64,000 bases of DNA from a virus. Under the pieces are notes generated by a model. It saw only the letters and a list, made by a program, of their open reading frames with translations. It had not been told where the DNA came from and did no database searches. A program made the position numbers and the translations under genes. The stretch is from the IMG/VR virus record IMGVR_UViG_3300043446_005775, positions 1 through 64,000 of that record; one strand, given 5' to 3'. Below, piece by piece: positions 9,001-18,200 of this stretch; the stretch's first letter is position 1; each line of letters begins with the position of its first letter.

Positions 9001-11899
9001 AACAACAACAATAACGCAGAGAATTGCAAACATTGTTGCAGCTAATATTGCCAGTCCATCACAGTTCTTTATCGCAAGCTTCACTCGTGAATCAGCAGAT
9101 GATCTTCTTGAAAGATTAAATAAGGTTTTTCAGGATGGCACAACCAAGGACAACCTGTTCTCGAAAAGCCAGGTGAATACGTGGCACGGCATGATGATGA
9201 ATCTGCTTACTTCCCCAATAAAATGGCAAATTCCCGAGGGGTTGTTGAGCTTGGGAAAAGTCTTTGATACAGAAGTGATTCCCTTGAGATTTTTCATGAA
9301 AGAGGAGTTTGTTCCCGCGCAGGGAGATGCGCCAGCATACATCAAGCAGTCAGGTCCGGCATTTACAAACGCAAAGTCTGTGGTAATCATGGATAGCGAT
9401 GAGAAATCAGATGAAGCAACAAGGTTGGCAATCATGGAGTTGCGCAAGCAAGCTTGTCAGGAGGCAGGAGTTCCGTTGGGTGTCGGCAGAGATGATCCGG
9501 AACAATTTGGCAAGCATAAGGATTCTTTTGATGTAGGCAATCTTGACAACATGGAGAATATTTTCAAGCAAATCGAAAAGATAAAGAGTTTTGGATATAC
9601 TCCTGCTCAACTTGAGTTGGCTTTTGAGCAGAGAAGAATTGCGCGAATGTCCGACAGCAGCATTCCGCCAATCAGCAAGGAAGATTTGGATCTTCTTGCG
9701 GTTTACAAAAAACATCAGCAATTGATGCAGCAGAGACACTGGATGGATCACACCGATGTCTTGAATGCTGCGTATTCAGTTCTGAGTAATGACAGAAAAT
9801 TGCTTTCAATTTATCAAAGAAAATTCAGGCAATTCTTTGTTGACGAATTCCAGGACCAAAATGGAGTACAGAGCAAGCTTCTGGAGCTTCTTGCCCACAA
9901 AAAGAATGGCGGTTCTGGAAACGTCACCGTTGTGGGAGATGCCAATCAAGCTATTTTCTCTTGGCGCGGATCTTCTTCAGATTTCCTGAACAATTTTGAT
10001 AGAGAGTATGGCGGTGTCAAGAAAACCATCAGCACAAACTACCGCTCAACACAGAATATCATTGAAACTGCAAACAGATTGCAATTGGTAAACAACACCG
10101 AAAGCAGGGCCAAGATGAAACCTCGGCCAAATGCGCCAGTGGGAGATCCGGTCCATCTGATCAAATGCGATACCCAGGACGACCAGATCAATTTCATTGC
10201 AAATCAAATACTGCAACTTATCGGAAAATCGAGACAAGAAGACGCAGTCATACCAACGGGAGAAATGATGTTCAATAAAAAAGACATCATGATTATTTGC
10301 CGCACAAATAGGGAAGCCAGGAGCATCACTGCCCAGCTCAATGCAAAAGGCATTGATGCTGCTGAAGTGCAAAGGCAACACGTAAGAAGACTTGACCGAG
10401 AAGAAGACGACAGGTCGGTCTTTGATCTGGGTTCAAGAGATACTGGCAGAAAAGTGGCAAGATTGGCTCGGTCAAGAAGGGAAACAGGATCACAGCATCT
10501 CTTTGAGGTTGTAGACGCCCTCGCCCTTGCAAATGACTACAACCAAAAACATGATGTGGATTATCCCAAAAAATGGACAAACAAGGCATTGTCCATCATG
10601 TCAACGATATCGCAGATCCTGCAAAAAAATAATGCAGGCATCAAAAAAGGAGTATTTTACAAGGATCTCATAGAGGCATATGCAGACCATCTGGAGACAA
10701 GATCACAGGATTCGCTTTTCCGCTTTTTAATGAAAAGCACTAGCGTTGCGGCCGGAAACTTGAGAGACAGGTTGACAAAAAAACAGCTATCCATTTTGCA
10801 AAGTGTTCAATCAATTGCAGAACAAGCAGCGAGAAAAAAGACAACAACTGCCGAAGGATATCTGGAGGCGATGTTTGGATCACCTACATTTTTCCAAAAG
10901 AAGCTGATGGCAATTGCAAAATCATCAAAAAATAACAAGGCATACAAATTGAATGAAGTCAGGGAATTCCTTGTTGAATTGGGAATTCTGGGAGGAGACG
11001 GAACGCAGCAGATGCGAGCCCTTTCAAGCATTCCCAAAATCCTGAGAATACAAGCCGACAGGGCACGAGCTGAGGCGGAGGCCTTCAATTCAACACAGGC
11101 CAACCAAGTGCGCGTGATTACCATTCATAAGGCAAAGGGAATGGAGGCTCCGGTTGTATTCTTGCCAAGCTGGTCAAGCGGCAACATGCCGTTGGAACAA
11201 AGCAAAACAGGCGGGGCAATACCTCGCGCCGAAGAAGCCAATCTGGGATACGTTGCGCTGACCAGGGCGAAGAGTCTTGCCTATGTGAGTTATGCCGCAA
11301 AATCAGGATCAGGGCGCGAGCAGGAAATTTCCCCTTTTGCTTCCTTGTTCCCAAAGACATCAAGCAAGATATGGGGATTTGACGGATCCTCACTCTCCGT
11401 GACTCGTGATACGACAGGCAGCCGGGCAACATCCTCTGCAGGGCCTAGTCGAGAGTTATCATATGCAGGATATGGATCGTCAGGTGGCATAGATCGGCAA
11501 GAACATGCAGCTCAATTGCTGACACTCCTTGCCCTTTTGCAAGGAAGGAGTCTCATCAGATCATCATACGCCCCTCTTGGGGTGACTCCTTGGGGAAGGC
11601 CTACATTTACGGAAAAAGGCACCATCGCCAGCGCGAGAGGCCACCTATTCAATCCCGAAAGCGAACAAGCCCCCGCTGCTGCTACTCCTCCCTCGCGCGT
11701 TAGGCATGATCCAGATGCTGATTCGGACATTGATTTGGACAATGAACCAGATTTTGATGTTTCAGCCTTCGACTCCTTGGAGAGAAGCTTGAGATTTCCC
11801 AACGTTTCCTCGTTTTTCAAGGCGAATCAACTGAAAAAATCGTTCTTTCGTGAGCAGCCAATACCAAGAGTTCCTTTCCGCGGCAAGATCCTTGTCTAG
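2..11899 (+). CDS. Giant polyvalent-type protein with C-terminal UvrD/Rep SF1A helicase (5' partial)
   Basis: The frame is open to the window edge, so the true start is probably upstream; the first start-like codon inside is TTG at 5 (residue numbers count from it). The first ~2900 residues are soluble and match no family I recognise; ~2945-2985 is a Glu/Lys/Gln-rich coiled coil. The C-terminal ~800 residues hold all SF1A helicase motifs: Walker A ASAGTGKTT at 2993-3001, FTRES (Ia), NTWHGMM (Ib), DEFQD at 3280-3284 (II), VGDANQAIFSWRG from 3310 (III), TNYRST near 3345 (IV), TIHKAKGME near 3706 (V) and YVALTRA at 3749-3755 (VI). It is therefore predicted to be an active ATP-dependent 3'-5' translocase or helicase. 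About 150 Asp-rich residues follow. Ordinary UvrD proteins are ~700 aa, so this is a helicase fused to a huge extra region, as in polyvalent proteins thought to enter the host with phage DNA. The helicase call is firm; delivery is inference. Confidence 0.9.
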   Translation, partial: PLKRPGEIAAALCAEPPREAISLAVTPLQVSKSTHVATKVADFFAPGERGDVRPVRLDTDSETGGVGILNPVADHSVQYEGIPLSHVRRAHLSRNPTTGELEWVRGEARGRLPKVIHGTLLHPFAAADAIDAIHAGSFKDEDGNLHESHVASASPTGIVSRPASSDERFSGADISSVRTNGLLEIHGLPLFHGILAGSNAHDTTGVGAENSYYDEWVKQVQATNPGQLSGEALLGRHGRSLYATPPVVAFERPLNREISRLRQRLAFLQSKTTKLTAEGRMEMRSLEEELRSKEQLMQKIRIPDSASAMADDSDLGQSFFGIAPTLRGGMAPMYGKPSNPLRIEDLTRTVSATGGDRPYLTRGMGLFVDPSKHAGHYAQVVRAMTVPTVGVGGGLRSPNRPFSVIPTRVRVHTSVEPNTRMIPGLPNIPLRNVAALYPTIRGLVQGQVFFSDEDGVPTYVTAADNGPVLYNPRAETRASLVADGLPMYEHWGYAYTKSGTGHTLELTRLQDLKARSEIDPAVKFTDSDRQKLVKLQEEVDVRRKASDLFGYNSDTRPKIPGVPNQYGHPTIGEGPIARRAIPGLDPNAEVSKTRAVFDPLQIGTADRPSYISLSMIPAQSLDNISNTRESPYLRVLHDHDGVPDEVVRIPDRGTTTKRLSPDELTSEELAKKSFRAVVSSVGTSRYRVAMLLPSTAKHPVISTYNVRYSPQTMSYRAPAGAPNLLGQILGSVSEENNRRISQNVDQARIFEELFAARDSDTGRIFQQVIDSSNNPFAMHANLPLFEPVWDAEGNPIPGAYRQSLQASYVSRPLPGISAAEAARAGLQPIYQPPEGNIPPILLDDPYSPMSPDGTRSARGLAVYRLNSDTENGMQLLFPQNANAYFGVYDGQLRPESRRETYTYVNDTIRAAPVRQSKEGSDSTIDKHAAIELSRRLYYRRRNSAELASGQYKIIPVFEHDTQPSKKSNALMMRGWQSELMDGVSSHLETVENPSKEYVENYIIDSFAADPFANSEDKRSSISDDQARAMFNALGVFQMSQPEQFSLQEFKNWMREGLKKGKTDKEIIENRPVIGDAVFWPQDPAPPQVTTPRKKIVGAYRLFSQSRPLSLGECSISEDGRLMIPFKSPDFDQIREGQSLQLYSYNDGTKDVRYQYTPDQLTKRLLDPLLITEVMYDKRSKMAFCRTSQPIASYFGTDPDAIRKLESDLTKSFSITLHRHELHPVLPSDFVPYDGYIEQTDEPIPPDLFMKMLMGNELRDAEKEVAKNILRYFHAAATKRELGNDSEGLLRKIGVPVDAQDSHYMFASLKPEHYTWARFAADTTVDLNSPQYSEVMQLIKSMGKDTVDEISDPQQRIKIFEAIKEVAQNPEKQEKGIAEWLKQPLGQAILNFRNNRKPDADPMVQVKGDEGQLLSRTIGSLRWDPRDKQIQTGGEPITVAQHIFRMLGGGGQSAEQKTVLNGDRYSYTTEQGQQRQLSINGLVNTGNSLLLQEYKGCINDEFLKVIGFGAMADFAANLDDFDKNHSSLEYLDPTKEATGNPFDAIRKKLSLFALSDDNQEKIRLAGQIQKICDSYRNQQLRLVHERIGYYEELRDPQKAMFTALANEGIVGNFDRLQDVLSLIPGMKPQESKIIGFLGESDDFGNRMPGNSGFYRSSSNSNAYECSEAYLNPSAFQIVAGAGQNQDDEDLTFAKALEYPVIRKEVQQVARIGMELLFDPEGVGDAWEKLDEQDKSLLWTHLGLETDPSNLLKGIANYLGIDENDIRAGMMEQIKSSVTNLMSAEIANSASLTALHIQREQEKLRDSAYEAAKTKTAPRIDPPAPLVRRWSPLTNVVPHFRAYAEYGMEKTDRFEGRLPEVVAATLHPDNSFVPPMAPYSDEHELMDIPYGEGVLRGQSPFPACSDTMLQNVMRLKQDARAASRIIYWDNPAKSNDIVTVDQFDGAMFGNSFSSRWAPLRMLGQDSSDDSVSDGAVASITKQYFGIDQEDDAQTVALKIQNAILQGNALNGLLLAADVADQVDVEETVELPGHTRENPKTKNERGTGRVHRIDGIAGQLGRSKAQNGIYAVVDKSPDALKFERTGNSITIQKGLSFSWVSKGQSKIPGQIFSAQKVITDVPITISWSVQSNRININLSDLRKKTEIVSRIIDSDLTPTEEKNAQASAREHATRESNARLFSGAMPQEIPSLSSHDPRVKSAFQSQFDSSLVGTGNGFESVQNAREFELSTGWSLLHEDAIRDAFKDQRFEALIAPHASGQQGIVVATLPQQEDDEKVHAIVFIPMIPAGDTSALHDHTDHIDREGALIEERLYHQARESSYVLGLHSGSLDASSGNPGQTAAERMSRAPNFVNGSRSPLRNGKPDNIRVGRPLENETERMARTKRGGDGTPRSTPSVYGRFVVVSLDTNDFQKRDLAGSYVSFGDVDNKKAKSIEELKIKLQEARKKAKEAGIETVSNVNKRVELMTPTEKLMHAINMLEKEIRTAQLGLSEKQRKINESAEDIVVVPRESITSYWDPTIIMNHSSVAKMTPYLAYWLSQKSKRLDFSDSMKETYDHIQEHPLIDDSAKAALRDGIFSSIEERDRNTDSASANDKLLAKDHVHSRLITIPDGDSKISFLEIPDRVLKIDPTLSDRKIRFSSQQIATFLEELPSQLKKIAAENGLTVWAINGKVSEAFNYTNRAGQPLDAYGYRKKNVIIASTIGVDPMMEFITHFADFIAEKTWLVQDEMQMGQLNSVNKNYGECYTKALDWAKTKIDQAKKIRDSGFRENPDDPMSEELPREKRWIFNEILANISDQDELQDQLKVAKKLFQIYIATLLFSSGSFAESKSGKTHTYVNMPPVGWLNGAMPPPHFVSFDPVEQATALVHKNVRWEQLLNDTNDESKGIKDDAAALSTAVSDYVLSLSKTVAPEEKHINIAKLKINANTDAEQKESITYGIQPVNPSWGAELRTLEQQLKQQTGLTEQEKEQERAKISKLKKTIADAKNTGALAIIASAGTGKTTTITQRIANIVAANIASPSQFFIASFTRESADDLLERLNKVFQDGTTKDNLFSKSQVNTWHGMMMNLLTSPIKWQIPEGLLSLGKVFDTEVIPLRFFMKEEFVPAQGDAPAYIKQSGPAFTNAKSVVIMDSDEKSDEATRLAIMELRKQACQEAGVPLGVGRDDPEQFGKHKDSFDVGNLDNMENIFKQIEKIKSFGYTPAQLELAFEQRRIARMSDSSIPPISKEDLDLLAVYKKHQQLMQQRHWMDHTDVLNAAYSVLSNDRKLLSIYQRKFRQFFVDEFQDQNGVQSKLLELLAHKKNGGSGNVTVVGDANQAIFSWRGSSSDFLNNFDREYGGVKKTISTNYRSTQNIIETANRLQLVNNTESRAKMKPRPNAPVGDPVHLIKCDTQDDQINFIANQILQLIGKSRQEDAVIPTGEMMFNKKDIMIICRTNREARSITAQLNAKGIDAAEVQRQHVRRLDREEDDRSVFDLGSRDTGRKVARLARSRRETGSQHLFEVVDALALANDYNQKHDVDYPKKWTNKALSIMSTISQILQKNNAGIKKGVFYKDLIEAYADHLETRSQDSLFRFLMKSTSVAAGNLRDRLTKKQLSILQSVQSIAEQAARKKTTTAEGYLEAMFGSPTFFQKKLMAIAKSSKNNKAYKLNEVREFLVELGILGGDGTQQMRALSSIPKILRIQADRARAEAEAFNSTQANQVRVITIHKAKGMEAPVVFLPSWSSGNMPLEQSKTGGAIPRAEEANLGYVALTRAKSLAYVSYAAKSGSGREQEISPFASLFPKTSSKIWGFDGSSLSVTRDTTGSRATSSAGPSRELSYAGYGSSGGIDRQEHAAQLLTLLALLQGRSLIRSSYAPLGVTPWGRPTFTEKGTIASARGHLFNPESEQAPAAATPPSRVRHDPDADSDIDLDNEPDFDVSAFDSLERSLRFPNVSSFFKANQLKKSFFREQPIPRVPFRGKILV

Positions 11900-11930
11900 A
11901 TAGCGAACGGTGCGTCCTCTCAGACCATCA

Positions 11931-11940
11931 TGATATACTA
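11931..11940 (+). promoter_or_regulatory. Candidate -10-like box TGATATACTA
   Basis: An AT-rich TATACT box lies in the short gap after the giant helicase gene, 17 nt before the ATG of the 94-aa gene. It resembles boxes in other gaps of this window (see 52341 and 53511). No convincing -35 box is visible. Confidence 0.3.
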
Positions 11941-11957
11941 GAGCAAAGGAGAACAGA

Positions 11958-12242
11958 ATGGCAATCACAAAGAAAAACGACCAGTTTTACTATGATTATG
12001 AAGAAGACGACGACGAAGGCGACTCATCGCAAACATGGGTTCCCATCGAGAAACTCAGGGGCCGTCATCGCCGACAAGCACTTCAGGAATTGCATAGAGG
12101 TCGATTTGCCAATGTCAGGAATATCGATGCCGAGGAAGCGGAAAAAATGCTTACCTGGATGCGAAGGAAAAAGACGTTTTCCGACAAGGACATCAAGAGG
12201 GCCGAGCAAAAGCTTGCCGCAGAAAAGAAACTGTTTGGTTAA
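11958..12242 (+). CDS. Small charged protein of unknown function (94 aa)
   Basis: ATG is preceded by AAAGGAG at 11944-11950, a strong ribosome binding site that fixes this start. The protein has an acidic N-terminal patch (YEEDDDEGD, residues 13-21), then a basic helical region (RGRHRRQALQELHRGR) and a Lys/Glu-rich C-terminus. There is no membrane segment, signal peptide or recognisable motif. It sits between the two giant genes with a 20-nt gap to the second, so it is probably co-translated with it and may be a partner of one of them. A helix-rich nucleic-acid- or protein-binding adaptor is possible, but no family is recognised. Confidence 0.8.
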   Translation: MAITKKNDQFYYDYEEDDDEGDSSQTWVPIEKLRGRHRRQALQELHRGRFANVRNIDAEEAEKMLTWMRRKKTFSDKDIKRAEQKLAAEKKLFG

Positions 12243-12262
12243 TCAAGCCCAAGGATATCTGA

Positions 12263-15200
12263 ATGAGTGACAACGAACCAGTGGCAACAGAAAGTGGCAC
12301 TTCGTATCTTGCATCTGATATCCATGCCTTGAGCAAAACCAATGATACAGCAGAAAGAAGCATTGGCGTACTTGTCGACAGGCCAGTTGACAGCAGTGCT
12401 GAGCCGCAAACTGATGCCCCTCCGCTGGCGTCAAGTGGAGTGGCATTCGTGCCACATGTCACACCCATGCAACCGAAGGGCCCCATCGGGAGTGAGCAAA
12501 TCGGCGGCAGCGCTGAAACCGATGCTCTCGTTCGCAAGTCGCCGATTGGTCGAGCTATTCAAAGAGCCATTGCAGACGGCGGCGGCGCTCAGGAGCGACC
12601 GCTCTCTGAAGCGAATGTTGCAGTTCCCGGAGGGTTCAAGTACGATGTCAATGGACAGCCAATACTTGTTCGGCCTTCGGGAACCGGACCTTTCACCGTC
12701 ACTCTTGGAGCGAACAGTCCAGCAGTTTCAGTAGCTGATCCGCACGGCGTGGCAGATGTAGCCGCGAGTCACTTGCAAAATGCAAGCATACAAAGGGCTG
12801 CTCCCACCATAGGGACAGCGGCAGATGTCGCAATTGGACAGCACCTGCAAAGACAAGATCATGCAGCGCAGCAGATGCGTCGAAGAAGTCGCAACGCGAC
12901 TGATGATTCAGAATCAGGAATCGGATTTAACGGCAGGGATGAGTTTGGCATCAAGACCATCGACAAGGTCCGATACCAGAGGCTTCTGGATAGAGAAGCC
13001 ACATCATGGAACACACCGCTGGATGCGGATTTTGATTTCGAATTTGTGCCCGGAAAGGGCGCTGATGCGCAAAAAGTCCTTTTGGATATAGTGCCTACAC
13101 GCGACAGTTCAGGGTCATACCTGAAGAAACAACAGCAGGCGGAGGCTTCGCTGCTTCGTCCTGAACGTGAAGCCGCAGAATTGGCATACGCAAGATATCA
13201 CGAGGAGAAAGGAAACCTGGGCTTCGTAGGGAAAATCAATGCCATGCGCAATGGAATCATTGACACGAGCAATGATTCACAAGAATCAGTATCTTATGCA
13301 ACGCACGACAGGACTGTGTACAGGGTTTTTTCGTTTGAAGACAAGGGAAAAAGGAAGGTCGTCATCCGGGAACCCATTATTCCGGGAGCGATAGGAGGCA
13401 CTCCTGCCGGGGAAGAGGCTAGCGTGGATACAGCTTCTGGAGTCCTTTTCCCAGCAGATATCAATCAGGACTTTTCAACGCTTTGGCAATTTCTTGACTC
13501 TCGTGACAACAAGAGAAGCGCAAAGTCAGAATCAATTCTCAGTGCATATGTAAACCGGGTCACAGAAATCGCCAAGGCAAGGTGGGAAGAACATATTGCC
13601 GGAAAAGAAGCAATCGCGGGTCGGCCTCCCATAGTCCAGGCAAGAGAAGGCCTTGTTGGAATAACTCGTGAATCAGGACTCAGTGGAGAGGCACATGCAG
13701 ATGCCGCTCTGGGCTCCGAAGACAGGAGGGGGCCAGATGACGAGGTCGCAGTTGCCAGGCGAATTGCCACACAAGCAGGCGAAGTCGCCCATCAAGCAAA
13801 CCTTAGGGAAATTGAAAACAAAGTTCCTTCAACAATGGATGATGATCATTTAGATGCAATTATTCCAGAATTGGCAGGCAGTTACACGCCGACGGCCCCG
13901 GTCATCGAGACTGATTGGCAAGCAGAAGCCGCATCGCTGTCGGCGGACAAAATCCAATCTGCCGCGGATGCAGTGGAGCGCGATCTGCTTAAGTCGCAAT
14001 CTGCTGTTTCCTCAAGCGAGATGAATGACACTTTTGAAGATGTGAATATTCCGGGATTGAAAAAACGCAGTGAATTTCCGTCACTTGCTGCGTATTTCCA
14101 GGCGGTGAACAAGCGGTACCGGCAAAGCAAAGACTCCGTAGAATTGTTCAATTTGAATATTCGTGTTTACAAGGCATTTATTGCCCAGAAAAATAGTCGA
14201 AGAATTGAAGCGTTCAGAAGATCAAAATTAAGCTTGCATCCGCTTGTGGAAGACAGTGCAAGAAGCGGAACGGCACGATTGCCTAATGTTTCAGCCACGC
14301 TGATGCAAATGGCTTCTTCCTCTTCAAAGGCAGACAATCTCGAAAGCATTGCCATGGCCATTCCAGCAGTGGCAACCGCGGGAATAATTGACGTTCTTCG
14401 CACACAGCAAGGCTCTTCCGACTTTCAAAAAGAGGCTGGCGCGGCAATTGCAAAAACCCTGACCGATTCTCTCGAATCCGCATTGAATCAGCGCCTGAGA
14501 GATGAGCATCTGATTGACAGGGCAGGGTTTGATACGGCGTTTCCTCAAATCGGCCTCAACAATTCCTCATCGGTGTTGTCAGGGTTCTTGAATGATACGC
14601 TGAAAGCCGCGATACCGCAGGATTCACTGGGTTTCAATGAGGAGTTCCGCACAAGGTTCTCAGATGAATATGAGAACAGGCTGAGAATCTCGCAGGCAGC
14701 TCTCTTGTCTGGCAATAAAGAAGCGATACAGGAAGCAAAAGATTCCATCTCTGAATTTGGGAAAAAAGAATTCGTCATGACCAAGGACGAAGAAAAGACT
14801 CTTAAAGCCATGCGAAAAAAGGGAAATTCCTTTATCTCCGATTGCATAGCATGGATGGAAAAAATTGGAAGAAGTGGCAAGCAATTCAAGCTACCGGGAA
14901 AAGACCCCGCAATTGTTTTATCGGAAGCGGCAGAGAAAGGCGACTTCGTAACAGTGTTGCGAGTCTTGGCGATGAATCTTGCCCCAAAGGAATATGTCAC
15001 TCTCAACCGCGATGACAACGCAAGAATGCCTATTGAGAAGCCATCAGAACAAGATCTGGCTGCAGCGAGGGAAAGAATTTTCCGCCTCGTTCATGATCTT
15101 TTGTCAAGTGATCAGTATGCAGACGATGTCAGAAAAGAAGTGCTTGCCACAGAGAATTATAATCTTTATCTACACACAGCAACTGGTCTTTCAGAGCTTG

Positions 15201-18200
15201 TTGGAATCGGTTTCTCAATGGCTGACAGGAAGACAAAGGAATGGCACTTTAGTCCTATCAGGTACATGGCAAACGCCGACATTATGAAGTTTGCAAATGA
15301 AAGAGCAAAAGTTGCCATTGAAAATGGCCTGCGGGGTGACTACCTCTCCAATTACGTACGCAATGCTCTTGCCAAGGAGTTCGATGGCGATCCACGCATC
15401 AGGGTGCCGGTGCTCCCCTCGCGTCGCCTAAACTCGGAGGGTAAGATCCACGTGGCTCTCTCTGTAGGAAATGAGGCGAAATCGATCAATATCGAATCCT
15501 ATGCTATGCAGGCAATACGGACAGTGCAGAAAGGGATTCAGGATCAATTAGAGAGGCACCTCAAGTCAGGAAAGTCACGTGAGACATTCAAGGGGGATTA
15601 TTCCAATCTTGGCTTGGATGAACCAAGAGCTCCGACAGGGTTGTTGCCAAAGCGATTGCCAGATGATGCCCCTGAGAAATTGAGGGATGACTGGCAGCAT
15701 GCGGCTGGGTTGTACAAGAAAAGCCAACGCGCGGAATATTACAAATCGCTTGACGCCAAAAGGCGAGCCGCGCTTGACATGTGCATTGGCAAAAACCCGG
15801 TGATTGATTCAGGTGATTTTGACTGGGGAAATGATGATCACAAGGCTTTGCTTGGAGATTGGCTATTTTCAAGATATCCGCAAGAGTCCTTGGGGAAACT
15901 CACGACGAGAAAAACGCAACAAGTCCCCGTTGCCGCGTACATGCAGCAATTTCTCCAGAATCCTGCTGATGGAGAATTGATCAGAAAGCTGGAGGCAGCC
16001 CTTGGAAACAAGCCTGTTGTCGTTGACAGGAAAACATTTGATCCCGCATTGAAGGCGAAGGCAACTCCTGAGATGCTGCTGGCAACCAATCCTCTTTGGT
16101 CCGCGTTTCTTTCGGCCAATGACCCGGAAAAATTGATCAATCATCCGTTTCAGCTTTCATTTTTCCATTCCATTTTTCAATCGGGATTGAAAAAAATAGA
16201 CGGACAATCATTGAAACCTGTTGAGGGAAGAACCAAATCAGCATTTGATGAGGAAGTAAATCGCATTGCAGGCTGGATAGAAGGCCAGCTGGGAAGAAGA
16301 GCAATTGAAGCGGGAGCTGCAGACAAGAAAATCAAAGCATCTGAAACTGTGTCCTTTTGGTCACAAAATGCTGTCTTGGCAGAACACACCGCGGCTTTCC
16401 TTTCTGCTGGAAACGAAGAATTAATCAAAGAGATAGAGAGGCAATTGCTTCAAAACCCTGGCGACCAGAAATTGCAGGACGATTTGAATGAACTGCAAAT
16501 AATCCAGGAAGATTCCGAGAAGGATCCAAGCAGAAAATCGATTAGATTCACACGTCGGCAGAGGGATGCCAACAACAACGACCTGGGAGCAGTTGCTCCA
16601 GATATGTTAGCCGATTATGTCCAGGCAAAATCCCGAATCATGCGCGACTACTCGCCTGTGAATGATTTGTCAACCCATCAGCCAATTCCCGTGGGAATTC
16701 TTGCGGGTATCGTCAAGGACTCTTTGCTGAGGTCACGCAATCCATCCGATTTCATTCTTGACTTGTCTCCGGCAATACCAAGAGATTCACAGGCAACTTC
16801 ACTGGCAGCCATCGATTCCGTTGCCGCAGATGTGCAAAAAGAAATAGATCAGAGAAAATCACAACAGGAGCTTGAGCAATCAGCAATGGGGCCAGCGAGC
16901 CTTGTTCCAGTAACCGAATCGTCAGTGCGGGAAATCATGAGTGAATCAAAGAAAAAGGGAATCATTCCAATAGGAAGATCAAGTCATGCATATCCGGCAA
17001 CGCTCAGGGGGAATCATGGAAAATCCAAGGAATTCCCTGTGATCTATACGTATGGATTCAGCGAATTGGTGGAATCTCCCAGCATTGTGCATTTGATTAG
17101 CGATCCCATTGCTGCTTCCGCAGGAGCTCAGTACGGAGCAATTAGTTCATTGGGGGATGTGCAAAATGCAATAAGGACTGTCAGCGACTCACTCGGATCA
17201 ATCGATGGCATGGATAGCGAAGCGCCGCTTCTTACCAGAAAACAGCACATTGACATGCATGTCACTACGTGGATGCAAAAATTGCAGACTTCTGAAAATT
17301 TCGGAGAGATTGACAACATAATCAGGGAACTGAACAAAGTTGACCAAAACCAACAACTTGACCTTTCTGACATGTATAGTTCTGATTGGACAAAGAAATT
17401 TTCAAAACTGCTAGAGAGATATTGCCAATCCAACGCCATAGCAATGATCACACCGGCTGATTCCGCTTACCCGCCATACCTGCTCAAGAGCCCCGGACGA
17501 AGACAATCCGGTGATGACGATCCTACTCCCTACACGCCCTCCGTGTTGTTTGTGAAAGGAAATCCACGCGCATTCCAACAAGTGCGCGATAATTCCGAGA
17601 GGGTTGTAACATGCATTGGCGTTGGAGAAGGAAAGACACACGGCGAGGATGTAGAGCACGGAAATGCCGTTTCTCAAAAAGCATGCGAAGTTGTCACGCG
17701 CCTTTCTTCGGCGTTCAAAGACAAGTCGTGGACTATTGTTACTTCATTGACTGGAGGCACAAACGATGCCATTCTTCAAACTGCGTTGCGATGGCAAATG
17801 CCAACAATTATCGTCGCTCCCTTTGGATTCAACACTTCTGCCGAATTGGGCTCATTTGGCCCAAGATTCAAGGATGCAAAGAGCAGGCTAAATGATGCAT
17901 TGGACAAAAACGCCGTTGTCATGACGGAATGCTTGCCTGGAATGGGAATGCAGAGACCAAAAAATGGGGCAGGCAGGGATTCTGTTCGCGAACATCAGCG
18001 CTTGCTCGCGGAACTGTCTTCTGCGACGATTGTCATTTCGGCGACTGGCACTCGCAATTGGGTTCAGACAGAAGGACAACGGAAAGGAATAAGTCCTGAG
18101 TATCTCGCCGCGATGATTGACGGATCGAGCGTGTCGAAGGTATTGAACGCCAAAGTTGAGGATTCCATCCCGATCTATGTTGCGCAACAGGCCGCAAGGC

